Shown: positions 11,771 through 22,440, counted from the stretch's first letter. The stretch: 64,000 nt of DNA from Symsagittifera roscoffensis (GCF_963678635.1 NC_087068.1:23176997-23240996), one strand, 5' to 3'. Made by a program: numbers and translations. Notes: generated by a model not told the origin, from the letters alone.

Positions 11771-11835
11771 GAAATAGTTAATCAAAATGTAGGCACTAAA
11801 GTGTTTGCTTGTGTCGCAAAAAAAAGTGATAAGAC

Positions 11836-12062
11836 TAAGGTTTCCTCCATGTTCTGTATGTAAAACTCAACACGCACTTTGGAATTGCGCCTTGTTCGAA
11901 GAGAAAAACGCTATGAAACGAGCGCAGTCTGTAGCCGAACAAAAATTTGCTTTGCGTGTTTACAGAGCAATCACAGTTTTCGTAATTGTAGCAATGACAG
12001 AAAGTGCTCCAAGCCAGCTTGTGAAAGCACTCTTAATGTGCTCTTGCGAGGAGCTGAAAAAT
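11836..12062 (+). pseudogene. BEL/Pao gag zinc-knuckle region, unit 1
   Basis: 'PPCSVCKTQHALWNCALF' (11,838-11,892) is a CxxCx(4)HxxWxC knuckle typical of BEL/Pao gag. A second Cys-rich stretch (ICFACLQSNHSFRNC) lies in another frame (within 11,879-12,064). One frameshift therefore separates the two knuckles. The identical break is present in unit 2, so it predates the duplication. Zinc knuckles would bind element RNA. Confidence 0.8.
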
Positions 12063-12179
12063 AAAATCCCTCTAAAGGATACCAAAGATTCCCCTTTGTC
12101 AGGTAACGCAATTACTAAACATGTATCGACTAATGCTGCCGTCGGCAATATTCTTAGCCAGGAGTCAACTAAAAGCCTC

Positions 12180-12700
12180 CTGCCAGCTGCTTCAGTCGCA
12201 GTTTCTTCGAAAGAAAAGAATACTAAGGCCTTACATCTTTGCGATAGTGCTTCCACGCATTCTTAGGTGTTCGCCGATATGTCTCAATTTAGTTGGTACT
12301 CCCATTAAGCTCACCATAAAACTATTCAATTCCACGAACTCAATGAAAATGCATCAAGTAAATTTTCAAGTTTTAAATTTTCAAACGTTAACCTTATAAA
12401 AATGAGGAAGTCGAAATATTTTTTGGACAAATTTTTACCACGCAATTCTAGGAGAGGACTCTAATTCACCGTGCGCCATACGCCTTCTGATAGGTTGGGT
12501 TGTAAGCTGTCAATTACCGCCGTCCTTTCATTCGAACTCGTCTCGCTTCAAAAGTGTTGTCGAAGCCACGTCTCTAGCTGATCAAATTACAGTTTGCTAA
12601 GATTTGAAGTGCTATATAGCTTTCAAGCAGGTAGATTCTCGTTCAGCCGCCGACAAACGCACTTTGCCCATTTTTAGAAATGACACCTTCACGATGCTGA
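12180..12700 (+). pseudogene. Probable BEL/Pao protease region, unit 1
   Basis: The position between zinc knuckles and reverse transcriptase, and a 'LCDSAST' stretch at about 12,238 (compare the LDSGS/T active-site type of retroviral-like aspartic proteases), suggest the protease. The usual glycine is not in place and the downstream frame is broken by many stops. The call rests mainly on position. Confidence 0.45.
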
Positions 12701-12764
12701 GAGTTACATTGTACCAATGTTTTGGAGTGATAATTAAGTTAGTTTGCAGAAAAACTATTACTCC

Positions 12765-13430
12765 TCCTTAGCTCAATTAAAGTCTCTGGAAAGGCGGTTA
12801 AATATGGATCAGTGGCTCCGTGAGAAACACGCCGAAACAATTAGAGTAGATATACAAAAAAGATATATCATTATCGTTAAGGCACACAATCCGAAATCAC
12901 GAGCCGATGTTGAGCACTAACAAACCCGGCAAGGTCCGCCGAGTCCTCATTGGTGCACCGAAGTGTCATGGTGAAACCTTGAACAAGTCTCTGTTGGTTG
13001 ACCCGGATCTCCTTCAAAACTTTATTTTTGAACTTCTAAGATTCCGTCAGCATAAATACACCATTCAGCCGACATTGAAGGGATGTTTTTACAGGTTGGA
13101 GTCCGCGAAGAAGATCCAGATTCTTTTCGTTTTTTTTTGTGGCGGGAGGACCGCAAATTAAGTGTGGTAGTTCACCAATACACGCGTACCCTTTTCGGCG
13201 CTTGACACTTGCCGACTTGTGCCAGTTTTGCTCTGCAGAAGACTCCATCTGATAATGAAGCTGAGTACCCCGAAGCTGCTCCAGCTGTTGTCCAGAAGTT
13301 TCTTATGGATGACTACCTGGATTGTTTCCAAAACAGCGATGATGCCTTCAAATTTTGCAGGGATTTAGTCTCGTTGCTTAAACTATGTCGGTTTTATCTG
13401 AAAAAATTTGTCACGTGGCCGATGTAACAA
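12765..13430 (+). pseudogene. BEL/Pao reverse transcriptase, copy 1
   Basis: Segments 12,907-13,161 and 13,209-13,427 encode fingers/palm pieces: 'GKVRRVLIGAPK', 'LNKSLLVDPDLLQNFIFELL' and a palm motif 'LMDDYLDC' near 13,303 that corresponds to the catalytic Y/F-x-D-D box. A frameshift near 13,075 and a stop at about 13,203 break the gene. Copies 2 and 3 lie at 16.0-16.7 kb and 16.8-17.4 kb. The enzyme would copy element RNA into DNA. Confidence 0.85.
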
Positions 13431-13554
13431 TCGCTCTTGATCCGGGCAATCGTGAGTCCCATTCCTCTATTAAGGAAACTTGTAAGAATCCACACCAGTC
13501 ATCACATGTCCTCGGTCTTAAGTGGAATCAAGTAAAAGAAATGTTAGTCGTTAG

Positions 13555-13895
13555 TTGATGAGTTGATCGTCCACTAGACAAAGCAGTTACTCAATGTACA
13601 GTGTTGAGTTTTGTTTCACATGTTTTTAATCCAATTGAAACATTAACTCCGTATAATGTGAGAGCCCGCCTTTGATAAAATATATTCGGCGAATCAATAG
13701 TCAGTAATGGGACGATGATCTCCCCAGAAGAAATCAAAAAGCTGTTCCTTGAATGGCACTCAGGTCTTTCTTTGATAGATTCTCTGACAATAGCTCGTAG
13801 CTACTTCACTGAACCTTCGACCAAAAAGAGTTTCATAAGATAGGTGATAAATTGCAGGCTGATTTCCGTGCCGTCTCTTTCCTTCGTGCGAGGCT
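13555..13895 (+). pseudogene. BEL/Pao A17/connection and start of RNase H, unit 1
   Basis: The reading corresponding to 17,570-17,812 is present with extra stops (for example 'tttgataaaa' for 'tctgataaaa' near 13,670) and an inserted base near 13,725. It encodes the 'FNPIETLTPYNVRARLL' stretch typical of the Pao A17-type connection region. It is cut at about 13,893 and joins integrase sequence directly, which means about 1 kb is deleted relative to unit 2. Confidence 0.7.
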
Positions 13896-14110
13896 TTCAT
13901 CTTGACACATTTCTCGGCATTTTCTATCTCCAATCCTCAGAAGTACGGATAAAAGATGGGGGTTTTTTGTTCACCTGCTCCACCACTAGAGCGGTACTCC
14001 TTGAGGTGGTCCCCTCTCTCGACACAAATTCTTGTTTTATCTGCGTGGAGAGGTTTATTGCACGTCGTGGTACTCCACCTATCATCATGCGCGACAAGGG
14101 AAATATTTAT
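13896..14110 (+). pseudogene. BEL/Pao integrase core fragment, unit 1
   Basis: Encodes 'FTCSTTRAVLLEVVPSL' and 'RFIARRGTPPIIMRDKGN', the DDE integrase core around the 'TRAVxLE' and 'S/RDxG' positions. The frame is open from about 13,844. The match to 18,868-19,075 stops at about 14,105, followed by an AT-rich filler and then gag sequence of unit 2 at 14,147. Confidence 0.8.
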
Positions 14111-14146
14111 AATCGTAATATAAATATTACTTTCAGAAAAAACTTG

Positions 14147-15075
14147 CAGGACGACTTAGATAGAAACTCAAAACTTTCTTGTCGTTCCAAAAAGCGTTAA
14201 AACCATCAGTCGCATACGTCAAAAACCGGCTCAAGTTGTCACATTGAGGTAGCCGACATCAGCAATTGGGTTATCAGAAATCGAGTAGTTATACCACCGC
14301 TCCGTCAAAAATCCCTTCTGAGAATCTTTTTTGGAGAAACAACAAGAAGAGCTTGAGAGGCAGGCAAAAATGTCATTAGGACTGAAAGAGAAGCAAAAAA
14401 ATGAAACAGTATTTTCTAGAATAACAAAGCTGTTTAGAGTTGAAAGAATTGGCTGAAGAACACAGAAAAAAGTTGGCGAAAGAAGTCGTTTCTGCATCAA
14501 CAGCATGTAACCAGGTTTCTTTGAGTCAACAAACTGCAGGAACAGTAGCAGCTGGCTATCAGGCACCTGTAACCCCCTCGCACTAACATATAAGTGTTCT
14601 CGTTAGTAGTTAGAGCTTTTCAAGTGAGCACTATAAACCTTATAGTAGCTTGTGGACACGAGCTGTTACTACTTCCTCCCTAATGTCAGCTCAACCACAG
14701 TACGTTCCATCCACAAATGTTTTTTCCGCAGCAACTCCTATTGCTCCTCAGAAGGGTTTTGTGTTTTTGTCAAAGTGAAGGGACTGTGTTCTTTCCGCAT
14801 CCTGAAAGTTTTTTCATGCAAATCAAATCTTCGTCGTCAATTATCACGGTATTTCCTCGAATTACACAGCGCCAACTCCCGGTAATTCACACGGTGCACT
14901 CGTCGAGCCTTCGAACCTTGAAGAGGCATGGTCAAATAAAACCGTAAGGCGTCAAGGGCATCAACCAACTCTGCTAGATTTCAACGAGTGGCTTAAAGAA
15001 TAAGCGGAGGGTCATGAGAGGCTAAAGTCACTGAATTCCAAAGGTAAATCTGAAGAAATAGTTAATCAAAATGTA
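14147..15075 (+). pseudogene. BEL/Pao gag, unit 2, with internal deletion
   Basis: Nearly identical to 10,475 onward until about 14,905, then jumps to sequence matching about 11,625. Roughly 390 bp of gag core is absent. The junction 'ctcgtcgag|ccttcgaacc' lies where unit 1 reads 'ctcgtcacgtcgag'. The remainder (ending 'TEWLKE' equivalent near 15,000) is present. Shared frameshifts show unit 1 and unit 2 arose from one already broken copy. Confidence 0.75.
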
Positions 15076-15119
15076 AGCACTAAAGTGTTTGCTTGTGTCG
15101 CAAAAAAAAAGTGTTAAGA

Positions 15120-15349
15120 CTAAGGTTTCCTCCATGTTCTGTATGTAAAACTCAACACGCACTTTGGAATTGCGCCTTGTTCGAAGAGAAAAACGCTATG
15201 AAACGAGCGCAGTCTGTAGCCGAACAAAAATTTGCTTTGCGTGTTTACAGAGCAATCACAGTTTTCGTAATTGTAGCAATGACAGAAAGTGCTCCAAGCC
15301 AGCTTGTGAAAGCACTCTTAATGTGCTCTTGCGAGGAGCTGAAAAATAA
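15120..15349 (+). pseudogene. BEL/Pao gag zinc-knuckle region, unit 2
   Basis: Same CxxCx(4)HxxWxC knuckle and same frameshift as in unit 1 (11,836-12,062), with only single-base differences. Overlapping frames are 15,093-15,551 and 15,164-15,349. Confidence 0.8.
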
Positions 15350-15469
15350 AATCCCTCTAAAGGATACCAAAAATTCCCCTTTGTCAGGTAACGCAAATAC
15401 TAAACATGTATCGACTAACGCTGCCGTCGGCAATATTCTTAGCCAGGAGTCAACTAAAAGCCTCCTGCC

Positions 15470-15995
15470 AGCTGCTTCAGTCGCAGTTTCTTCGAAAGAA
15501 AAGAATACTAAGGCCTTACATCTTTGCGATAGTGCTTCCACGCATTCATAGGTGTTCGCCGATATGTCTTCATTTGATTAGTACTCCCATTAACCTCACC
15601 ACAAAACGATTCAATTCCACGAGCTCAATGAAAACGCATCAAGTAAATTTTCAAGTTTTAAATTCTCAAACGTTAATCTTATAAAAATGAGGTAGTCGAA
15701 ATAGTTTTATGGACAAATTTTTACCACGCAATTCTAGAGGAGGACTCTAATTCACCGTGCGCCATACGCCTTCTGATAGGTTGGGTTCTAAGCAGTCCAT
15801 TACCGCCGTCCTTTCATTCGAACTCGTCTCGCCTCAAAAGTGTTGTCGAAGGCACGTCTCTAGCTGACCAAATTACAGTTTGGTAAGATTTGAAGTGCTA
15901 TATAGCTCTCAAGCAGGTAGATTCTCGTTCAGCCGCCGACAAACGCACTTTGCCGATTTTGAAGAATGACATTTTCATGATGCTGAGAGTTACAT
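15470..15995 (+). pseudogene. Probable BEL/Pao protease region, unit 2
   Basis: Counterpart of 12,180-12,700, with the same 'LCDSAST' stretch and similar decay. The assignment rests on position and on the weak active-site-like motif. Confidence 0.45.
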
Positions 15996-16002
15996 TGTAC
16001 CA

Positions 16003-16715
16003 ATGTTTTGGAGAGATAATGAAGTTAGTTTGAAGAAAAAATATTGCTCCTCCTTAGCTCAATTAAAGTCTCTGGAAAGGCGGTTAAATATGGATCAGTG
16101 GCTCCGTGAGAAACAGGCCGAAACAGTTAGAGTAGATATACAAAAAAGATATGTCATTGTCGTTAAGGCACACGATCCAAAATCACGAGCCGATGTTGAG
16201 CACTAGCAAACCCGGCAAGGTCCGCCGAGTCCTCATTTGTGCACCGAAGTGTCATGGTGAAACCTTGAACAAGTCTCTGTTGGTTGACCCGGATCTCCTT
16301 CAAAACCTTTTTTTTGAACTTCTAAGATTCCGTCAGCATAAATACACCACTTCAGCCGACATTGAAGGGATGTTTTTACCGGTTGGAGTCCGCGAAGAAG
16401 ATCAAGATTCGTTTCGTTTTTTTTTTGTAGCGAGAGGACCGCAAATCAAGTGTGGTAGTTCACCAATACACGCGTACCCTTTTCGGCGCTCGACACTTGC
16501 CGACTTGTGCCAGTTTTGCTCTGCAGAAGACTCCATCTGATAATGAAGCTGAGTACCCCGAAGCTGCTCCAGCTGTTGTCCAGAAGTTTCATATGGATGA
16601 CTACCTGGATTGTTTTCAAAACAGCGATGACGCCTTCCAATTTTGTAGGGATTTAGTCTCGTTGCTTAAACTAGGTCGGTTTCATCTGAAAAAATTTCTC
16701 ACGTGCCCGATGTAA
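16003..16715 (+). pseudogene. BEL/Pao reverse transcriptase, copy 2
   Basis: Frames 16,003-16,206, 16,151-16,540 and 16,452-16,715 cover 'GKVRRVLICAPK', 'TTSADIEGMFLPVGV' (the first catalytic aspartate motif) and 'FHMDDYLDC' (the second catalytic box). The frame change lies near 16,450-16,540. This copy is better preserved than copy 1 around the DIEGMF motif. Confidence 0.85.
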
Positions 16716-16789
16716 CAGTCGCTCTTGATCCGGGCAATCGTGAGTCCCATTCCTCTATTAGGGAAACTTGTAAGAATCCACGCCGAAAC

Positions 16790-17396
16790 CAATACACGCC
16801 GAAACAGTTAGAGTAGATATACAAAAAAGATATGTCATTGTCGTTAAGGCACACGATCCGAAATCACGAGCCGATGTTGAGCACTAACAAACCCGGCAAG
16901 GTCCGCCGAGTCCTCATTGGTGCACCGAGGTGTCATGGTGAAACCTTGAACAAGTCTCTGTTGGTTGACCCGGATCTCCTTCAAAGCCTTATTTTTGAAC
17001 TTCTAAGATTCCGTCAGCATAAATACACCACTTCAGCCGACATTGAAGGGATGTTTTTACCGGTTGGAGTCCGCGAAGAAGATCAAGATTCTTTTCGTTT
17101 TTTTTTTGTGGCGAGAGGACCGCAAATTAAGTGTGGTAGTTCACCAATACACGCGTACCCTTTTCGGCGCTCGACACTTGCCGACTTGTGCCAGTTTTGC
17201 TCTGCAGAAGACTCCATCTGATAATGAAGCTGAGTACCCCGAAGCTGCTCCAGCTGTTGTCCAGAAGTTTCATATGGATGACTACCTGGATTGTTTTCAA
17301 AACAGCGATGACGCCTTCCAATTTTGTAGGGATTTAGTCTCGTTGCTTAAACTAGGTCGGTTTCATCTGAAAAAATTTGTCACGTGCCCGATGTAA
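16790..17396 (+). pseudogene. BEL/Pao reverse transcriptase, copy 3 (681-bp tandem duplication)
   Basis: Begins in a patchwork joint ('cacgccgaaaccaatacacgccgaaacag' around 16,780) and repeats copy 2 at an offset of 681 bp. It contains 'GKVRRVLIGAPR', 'SADIEGMFLPVGV' and 'FHMDDYLDC'. The same frame break recurs. After 17,396 it continues into the A17 region, so copy 2 is the truncated one at its 3' side. Confidence 0.85.
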
Positions 17397-17559
17397 CAAT
17401 CGCTCTTGATCCGGGCAATCGTGAGTCCCATTCCTCTATTAAGGAAACTTGTAAGAATCCACACCAGTCATCACATGTCCTCGGTCTTAAGTGGAATCAA
17501 GTAAAAGAAATGTTAGTCGTTAGTTGATGAGTTGATCGTCCACTAGACAAAGCAGTTAC

Positions 17560-17995
17560 TCAATGTACAGTGTTGAGTTTTGTTTCACCTGTTTTTAATC
17601 CAATTGAAACATTAACTCCGTATAATGTGAGAGCCCGCCTTCTGATAAAATATATTCGGCGAATCAATAGTCAGTATTGGGACGATGATCTCCCAGAAGA
17701 AATCAAAAAGCTGTTCCTTGAATGGCACTCAGGTCTTTCTTTGATAGATTCTCTGACAAAAGCTCGTAGCTACTTCACTGAACCTTCGACCAAAAAGAGT
17801 TTCATAAGATAGGTGATAAATTGCAGGCTGATTTCCGTGCCGTCTCTTTTCTTCGTGCGAGGCTAACAGGTTCGCATAGGATTGAATTAGGCTTTGTGTT
17901 TCGCAAAACCCGCGTGGTGCCTATAAAAGCGCTATCTATTCCACTGTTAGAGCATCAAAGGACCCTCCTTGCACTCCGTTTAAAAGATTAATTTT
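17560..17995 (+). pseudogene. BEL/Pao A17/connection and RNase H start, unit 2
   Basis: 17,570-17,812 is open and encodes 'FNPIETLTPYNVRARLLIKY' and 'FLEWHSGLSLIDSLTKARSY', characteristic of the Pao connection region. After a stop at 17,810, about 17,815-17,992 encodes 'FVFRKTRVVPIKALSIPLLE' and 'QRTLLALRL', matching the RNase H stretch with a 'KxxVxPxKxxxIPxLEL' pattern. RNase H would remove template RNA. Confidence 0.8.
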
Positions 17996-18625
17996 TGAAA
18001 TATCTTAATTTTGAAGTCTTAGACAATTGCATGCGGACAGATAGTACCACTGTTCTTCGGTGACTTAAATCATGTAATAAATTACCCGTTTTTGTTGGTA
18101 ATTTTTTTGGTGTGATTCTGTAGTCTACAACCAGTGATCAGTAGCATGACACTGGTAACCGAGAGATTTCTTCGAAATCCCTCACGGAAAGCAGCTGGGT
18201 TAATGGCCCTAGTAAGCTGAGGACGACTGATTGGCCGTTGAAGCCGGATACAAGAATCATCGATAAGATAAAACTAAAAAGACTCACGTAATTTCGACAT
18301 TTGTCTTGAAAAGACGTCACATTTTGTCATCGATGTTTTGACAGACAAAAAAATTTCCATTCGGAGTATGGGAGAGATTTCTGTCAATCGTACATTAGAA
18401 ATTACCGACCCTAGTGAGTTGGGCGTTGCTGAGCAGAAACCTATTTCCTGTCCCAGTGTGAGAAATTCTCTAGCGAGCGATAACTACTAAGTTCCGGTAA
18501 AGTTATCGCAAGAAATAGTCGGTTCGCCAAGTATTCGCCGTTCATTTGACCAACTGGCATCCTTCGCTTGACTGGGTGCATCAGCCGTTTGGTTAAAAAC
18601 GATTTCGGTAGGCAGCATCCAATTA
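17996..18625 (+). other. Decayed BEL/Pao pol linker
   Basis: Lies between RNase H and integrase. Short coding traces are visible in shifting frames, but no domain motif is clear. It is expected to hold the end of RNase H and the integrase N-terminus. Confidence 0.4.
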
Positions 18626-18730
18626 TATTTGATGGACGTCACACGATTGTTCGGTTATTGGACGTTACGAACTTCCACCAAGGCTTGGATTAAATGCATG
18701 CGGTTGTTAATTTGAAATACGTTGGTTAAA
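18626..18730 (+). pseudogene. BEL/Pao integrase zinc-binding (H2C2) fragment
   Basis: Encodes 'DGRHTIVRLLDVTNFHQGLD', a stop, then 'MHAVVNLKYV'. The position and the paired histidines recall the H2C2 region upstream of the DDE core in Pao integrases. It is broken by an in-frame stop. Confidence 0.6.
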
Positions 18731-18867
18731 TTTGCGCTGGCTGCTGTGAAGTTTTGAAAATAAGTGATTAACGTGCAGAAAACAAGCAAAGCGAAAACCG
18801 CCACTCCTATCATGTCTTATCTCCTGATTAAAGGTTACAAACTCCTTTCTATAACACAACTATCGAC

Positions 18868-19120
18868 TACTTTCATCTTGACACATTTCTCGGCCTTTTC
18901 TATCTCCAATCCTCAGAAGTACGGATAAAAGATGGGGGTTTTTTGTTCACCTGCTCCACCACTAGAGCGGTACTCATTGAGGTGGTCCCCTCTCTCGACA
19001 CAAATTCTTGTTTTATCTGCGTGGAGAGGTTTATTGCACGTCGTGGTACTCCACCTATCATCATGCGCGACAAGGGCAATATTTTGTTGGCGCTCAGAAA
19101 GAGCTCATAGCTGGCGTTGA
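18868..19120 (+). pseudogene. BEL/Pao integrase catalytic core
   Basis: 'FTCSTTRAVLIEVVPSL' then 'RFIARRGTPPIIMRDKGN' mark the core. The second catalytic aspartate lies in the 'xDxGxxF' stretch near 19,070, with the phenylalanine lost by frameshift. The stretch 'GAQKELIAG' follows in another frame. The integrase would insert element DNA into the genome. Confidence 0.8.
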
Positions 19121-19284
19121 GAGTTAGAAAAAGCTCGGGGCCGCTGTGTTTGTCCAGAAAGTGATCATGTGGAAATGGCGACTCCGGGGTGCTATGTGTT
19201 CGAAGGGTTAAGCATGTACCGTAAGACATCTTAGGCCACAGAAGAGTAACTGAGGAGGTTCGAGAAACCACAGTTCGCCTTCTT

Positions 19285-19760
19285 GTGCATTCACTAAAAG
19301 CAAAACCGATAACAGCCGTTAGTTGCAACCCGCAAGATTTAGAAACGTTGACACCGAATCATTTGAAGTTTGGCCAACACGCAGCGAGTTTTTCGTTGCT
19401 AAGTTTCGAAGAAAACTTCGATCATAAGAAGCGGTACGCTAGAGCGCAATCATACGCTAACGCAACATGGACACTTAGATGCCGGAATACGTTTCTTCCC
19501 TCAATAGGAGTGCAAAGTGGCACAATCAATCAGACGTTAAGTTGAAAGCCGGCGATATGGATTGGGTCATAGAGCCTGACAGTCCACGTGTACTTTACCC
19601 AATCGCACGTATCGTTAGACTGCACTGCGACAAGGACGGTTGCGCGAGATTTGCCGGCATGAAGACCGTTACGAGCGAACTGACCCGCCCGACCGTAAAG
19701 CTCGCTCCCGTCCTTCTTTCTTTGGGGGCGGAGGATGTTACAAGGCAAACGTAACCAGAG
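19285..19760 (+). pseudogene. BEL/Pao integrase C-terminal part
   Basis: 19,285-19,545 encodes 'PQDLETLTPNHLKFG', matching the conserved 'LTPNHxLxG' box. 19,479-19,754 in another frame encodes 'LKAGDMDWVIEPDSPRVLYP' and 'ELTRPTVKLAPVL', the end-of-pol region of BEL/Pao. There is one frame change between them, at 19,480-19,545. Confidence 0.85.
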
Positions 19761-20204
19761 TATGAAAGCATTTATGTAACTGCATATAACAGGAATATAG
19801 CCTAAGGTATGTGACAACGGCCGAATGCGGGGTAGTTTCTAACCAAGAAATCATAATACCGATTTGAAATTATCGAGTCCCTAGCTCCGATTATGTCTTG
19901 CAAAGTTTTAGGAGTTTTGGATGTTTCAAAATTGCCAATTAGGCTATATTCTGGACTATTTTATGCGCGTTTTAAAGATTTTATCCGTAATGCTGAAAAC
20001 TTAGTGCCAATTATTGATGCGTCGCGGATTATCTCGCTCATTGAAATCGTTCCAAATCGAATTGAGGCTAGATTATCGGTCGTATCAACCTCGTAATGTA
20101 TCAACTCAGAATGTATCACCTGATCTTTGATCTAGTCAAAATTTGTAGTTTTGCAATATTTCTTTTCACAAAACCTATTCGACTATTCGATTTGGATTAA
20201 GGGG
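19761..20204. other. Flank of BEL/Pao element, possible LTR remnant
   Basis: No gene accepted. The open frame 19,893-20,096 includes 'cgttccaaatcgaattgagg', also found in diverged form near 3,880, 28,810 and 58,215, so it is likely repeat-derived. A 3' LTR may begin at about 19,737, but I could not find its partner. Confidence 0.4.
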
Positions 20205-20260
20205 CAGTCAGAGCATTCAGGGCTTTACCCTGATATACAAGCAGGCTTGACATCATCTGA
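20205..20260 (+). repeat. Family A tail fragment
   Basis: 'ggggcagtcagagcattcag' followed by 'ggctttaccctgatata' matches the hairpin-bearing end of family A. Nothing else of the repeat is present here. Confidence 0.65.
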
Positions 20261-20719
20261 ATTGTTCCTCTCTTGTAAAAGCATTTAGGTCTTATCAAGA
20301 GCCGATGTTGAATTTACTATCCAAAATTAAGAAATTGGTTAGAGCACAAGTGTTTCGCTATTTTCTTCGAAGCTTCACGCAAAGTAAGAGAACTATGAGA
20401 ACAATTGAAGGTTGCGTGAATTTTTGAAGTCCTACTGTGACTCACAAAGAATACAAAAATGTGTGATTAAGATCATTATTAACAGATATTTCTCTCAACA
20501 TGAAAGAGAAAAATTTGACGACCGACGCGAACAAATTGCTTAATCATGTAATATAATTCCATTGTTAAAACAAATGGAAAAACTGGCCAATTGAAAAATA
20601 AACTACACATACAAACCGAAGCCGTAATCGAAGTGATGGGAGATACATTTTAATAGGGGAAAAATTGTATTGATTAAATTGCCGAAAGTTATTCATGTGA
20701 GTTCCCGCACAGACGTTTC
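20261..20719. other. Non-coding interval
   Basis: No gene, RNA or clear repeat recognised. Confidence 0.5.
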
Positions 20720-20890
20720 ATGGATAATAATAGATTTTATTGGATTTTCATTGTCAGTCTCTACAAAATAACAAAAATAATCTATTATAATGGAGTATAA
20801 TGGATTTAAATTTTTCCAAAATAATCGATTATAATCGATTAAAAATCGATTACGTGGTCCAAAATTTGACATAATAATCGATTAAATAGA
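20720..20890. repeat. Cluster of ATAATCGATTAT palindromes
   Basis: Contains 'ataatcgattataatcgatt', 'aaaatcgattacg' and 'ataatcgattaaat' within about 170 bp. Similar clusters occur at 3.15-3.76 kb and 35.2-36.05 kb. Function is unknown. Confidence 0.6.
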
Positions 20891-21169
20891 CAACATTTTA
20901 GTCAACGAAAATTTCGGTGCGGGTTAAGCTAAAGCAATAGTTCAAATCATGACCCATACAGAATTAAAACAAAAATACAGATATGCCCAGTGTTGATCTA
21001 TTTGTTGTGAGTTGCATATATCTGCCCTGAATTGGAACATACATGTTCAGACCTGGATGATGCAAAAAATTAATGTTAGAAAAATAAAAATAAATATCCA
21101 GAAACATACAAATGTTAGTGAAATTGATTACGGACGGTGAAGTATCTTATATTAAATCCAGAAACTGAC

Positions 21170-21235
21170 CTGGGCAGGATTTTCATGTGATTCGGAGTTT
21201 TCACCATATACCTCTCGGTTTCTTTTATTGTATTC
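21170..21235 (-). CDS. Candidate alternative cytoplasmic-tail exon of the vWA membrane protein gene
   Basis: A 66-bp open segment with a strong acceptor (gcagttttttttcag) and donor (CCCAG|GTCAGT). All 66 bases are open in at least two frames; frame 0 gives 22 residues starting EYNKRNREVYGENSE, a hydrophilic tail-like sequence. It lies 1.7 kb downstream of the transmembrane exon. It would be reached only if that exon uses a weak donor (GA|GTAATA) overlapping its stop codon. Otherwise it belongs to another transcript. The splice sites are convincing; membership in this gene is inferred. Confidence 0.45.
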
Positions 21236-21529
21236 CTGAAAAAAAACTGCAGCTATAAATTTACAAAAAAGTGTTCAACATTTCATGATCGTGTCATAGC
21301 GCTTTTTAAAAAGTTTTTAAACTGTTTCGGCAAATAGTCAAAATTAACTATTCAAAGTTATAAGCTATAGCCTTAGTAACGTTCAATAAATCAGAGGCGG
21401 ACTTAAATGAGGAAACCACCCTAGGATATTCGAACGCCCGCTATTCGAACCCCCGCTTTGATACTATTTTGCGACATACATGATTGGTGGGTCTAGGCGA
21501 CAGGCCAGCGAAACTTCAAGCCGAAGGGA
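21236..21529. other. Non-coding interval
   Basis: Nothing recognised beyond simple AT-rich sequence. Confidence 0.5.
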
Positions 21530-21695
21530 CCCCGGGTTGACAAAAAATGCTTATCATACAATTCCATACTAAGGAAAAAATTATTATCATATAAATCTAT
21601 TTAATTCCATACAATTTTTGAAAAAAAAAACTGATTAAATTACCTTGATAAGCATTATTTGTTAACAATGGAATTATATGACAAGTTTTTTCCCA
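21530..21695. mobile_element. Inverted-repeat element C, copy 1
   Basis: Starts 'accccgggttgac', then 'aatgcttatcatacaattcc'; near the right end is 'ggaattatatgacaagtttt', its inverted counterpart. The 63.47 kb copy has the same arrangement. The length of about 165 bp and lack of coding fit a miniature inverted-repeat element. Confidence 0.55.
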
Positions 21696-22304
21696 CGTAT
21701 CAGTTTTTTCGTGCGTTTCGCCCTGACAACAAAACCAAGGGTTTTCTCAAATGAGCAAACTAACAGGTTATTTGGCACTGAAATCGCACATGAAACTACG
21801 TATTGCTAGATGCCAAGTCAAATAAAATTTGAATATCACTCAAAATTATAACAGTAAAATATCTTTTTTGTTGAAAGCTACGAGGCCTCTGATTCAAAAA
21901 ATTGAGAGGTTAAAAATCCTGGCCGATTTTTTGGACATATTTAGGTTATATGTTATTATCTAAGGCTGAAAAGTTCAAATTCTGCCATCAGAGATATTCA
22001 TCAAGGTGACCTTTGATTCTTCCTTGTAACAAGATACTAGACTACGTTTTAAGCAAAAGTTTGAAAATTTTGCTTGCGAAAAAAAAATTTTGAAATTTAT
22101 TTTTGATCGCAGAACTGGTTTGCGACTTAACTCTGATTTTAAATGAACTTTTCCTCAGTTTTGGAATTTTTGCTTTAAAAATATTATTCATACAGTTTTT
22201 ATAAATGAAAATTATATGAAAAGCGTTTTTTTGTCCAAAAAATGAAAATTTTGTTTGCGAATATGTTCTCATTCATTTAAATTTAATTTAATTTGTCCCT
22301 ATTT
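21696..22304. other. Non-coding interval (intron)
   Basis: No supported gene. Lies between the candidate tail exon and the transmembrane exon of the minus-strand gene. Confidence 0.45.
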
Positions 22305-22440
22305 TTTCCATTCGGCTTGAATTTACGTCAACTTGATGTCCGGCAATCATGATTGGTCCAACAGCCATATTTTTTTTCTAGAGCCGCCTTAGGCGCCAAT
22401 AGTTACTACCTTTGAGGGAAAGCGCGCGCTACAAAAAAGC
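22305..22440 (+). repeat. Fragment of hAT-like miniature element
   Basis: 'tttctagagccgccttaggc' followed by 'gccaatagttactacctttgagg' and 'agcgcgcgct' corresponds to the middle of the complete element at 32,560-32,960 ('ggcgccttcgacgccaatat', 'gagcgcgcgcc'). Confidence 0.55.

Larger units (their letters stand above)
10143..19760 (+). mobile_element. Decayed BEL/Pao-type LTR retrotransposon with internal amplification
   Basis: The order gag, zinc knuckles, protease-like, reverse transcriptase, A17/RNase H and integrase is read on the plus strand and is typical of BEL/Pao elements. All domains are broken by frameshifts or stops. The inside is present as two units offset by 3,672 bp (gag joint at 10,475 and 14,147), and the second unit carries an extra 681-bp duplication of reverse transcriptase. 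No pair of long terminal repeats was recognised. The sequence just after the integrase (from about 19,737, tgttacaagg) could begin a 3' LTR, but no matching 5' copy was seen. Confidence 0.85.

Noticed and set aside
19737-20200. 3' LTR of the BEL/Pao element
   Set aside because: A TGTTAC start is suggestive, but no matching sequence was found upstream of gag, so an LTR pair cannot be claimed.
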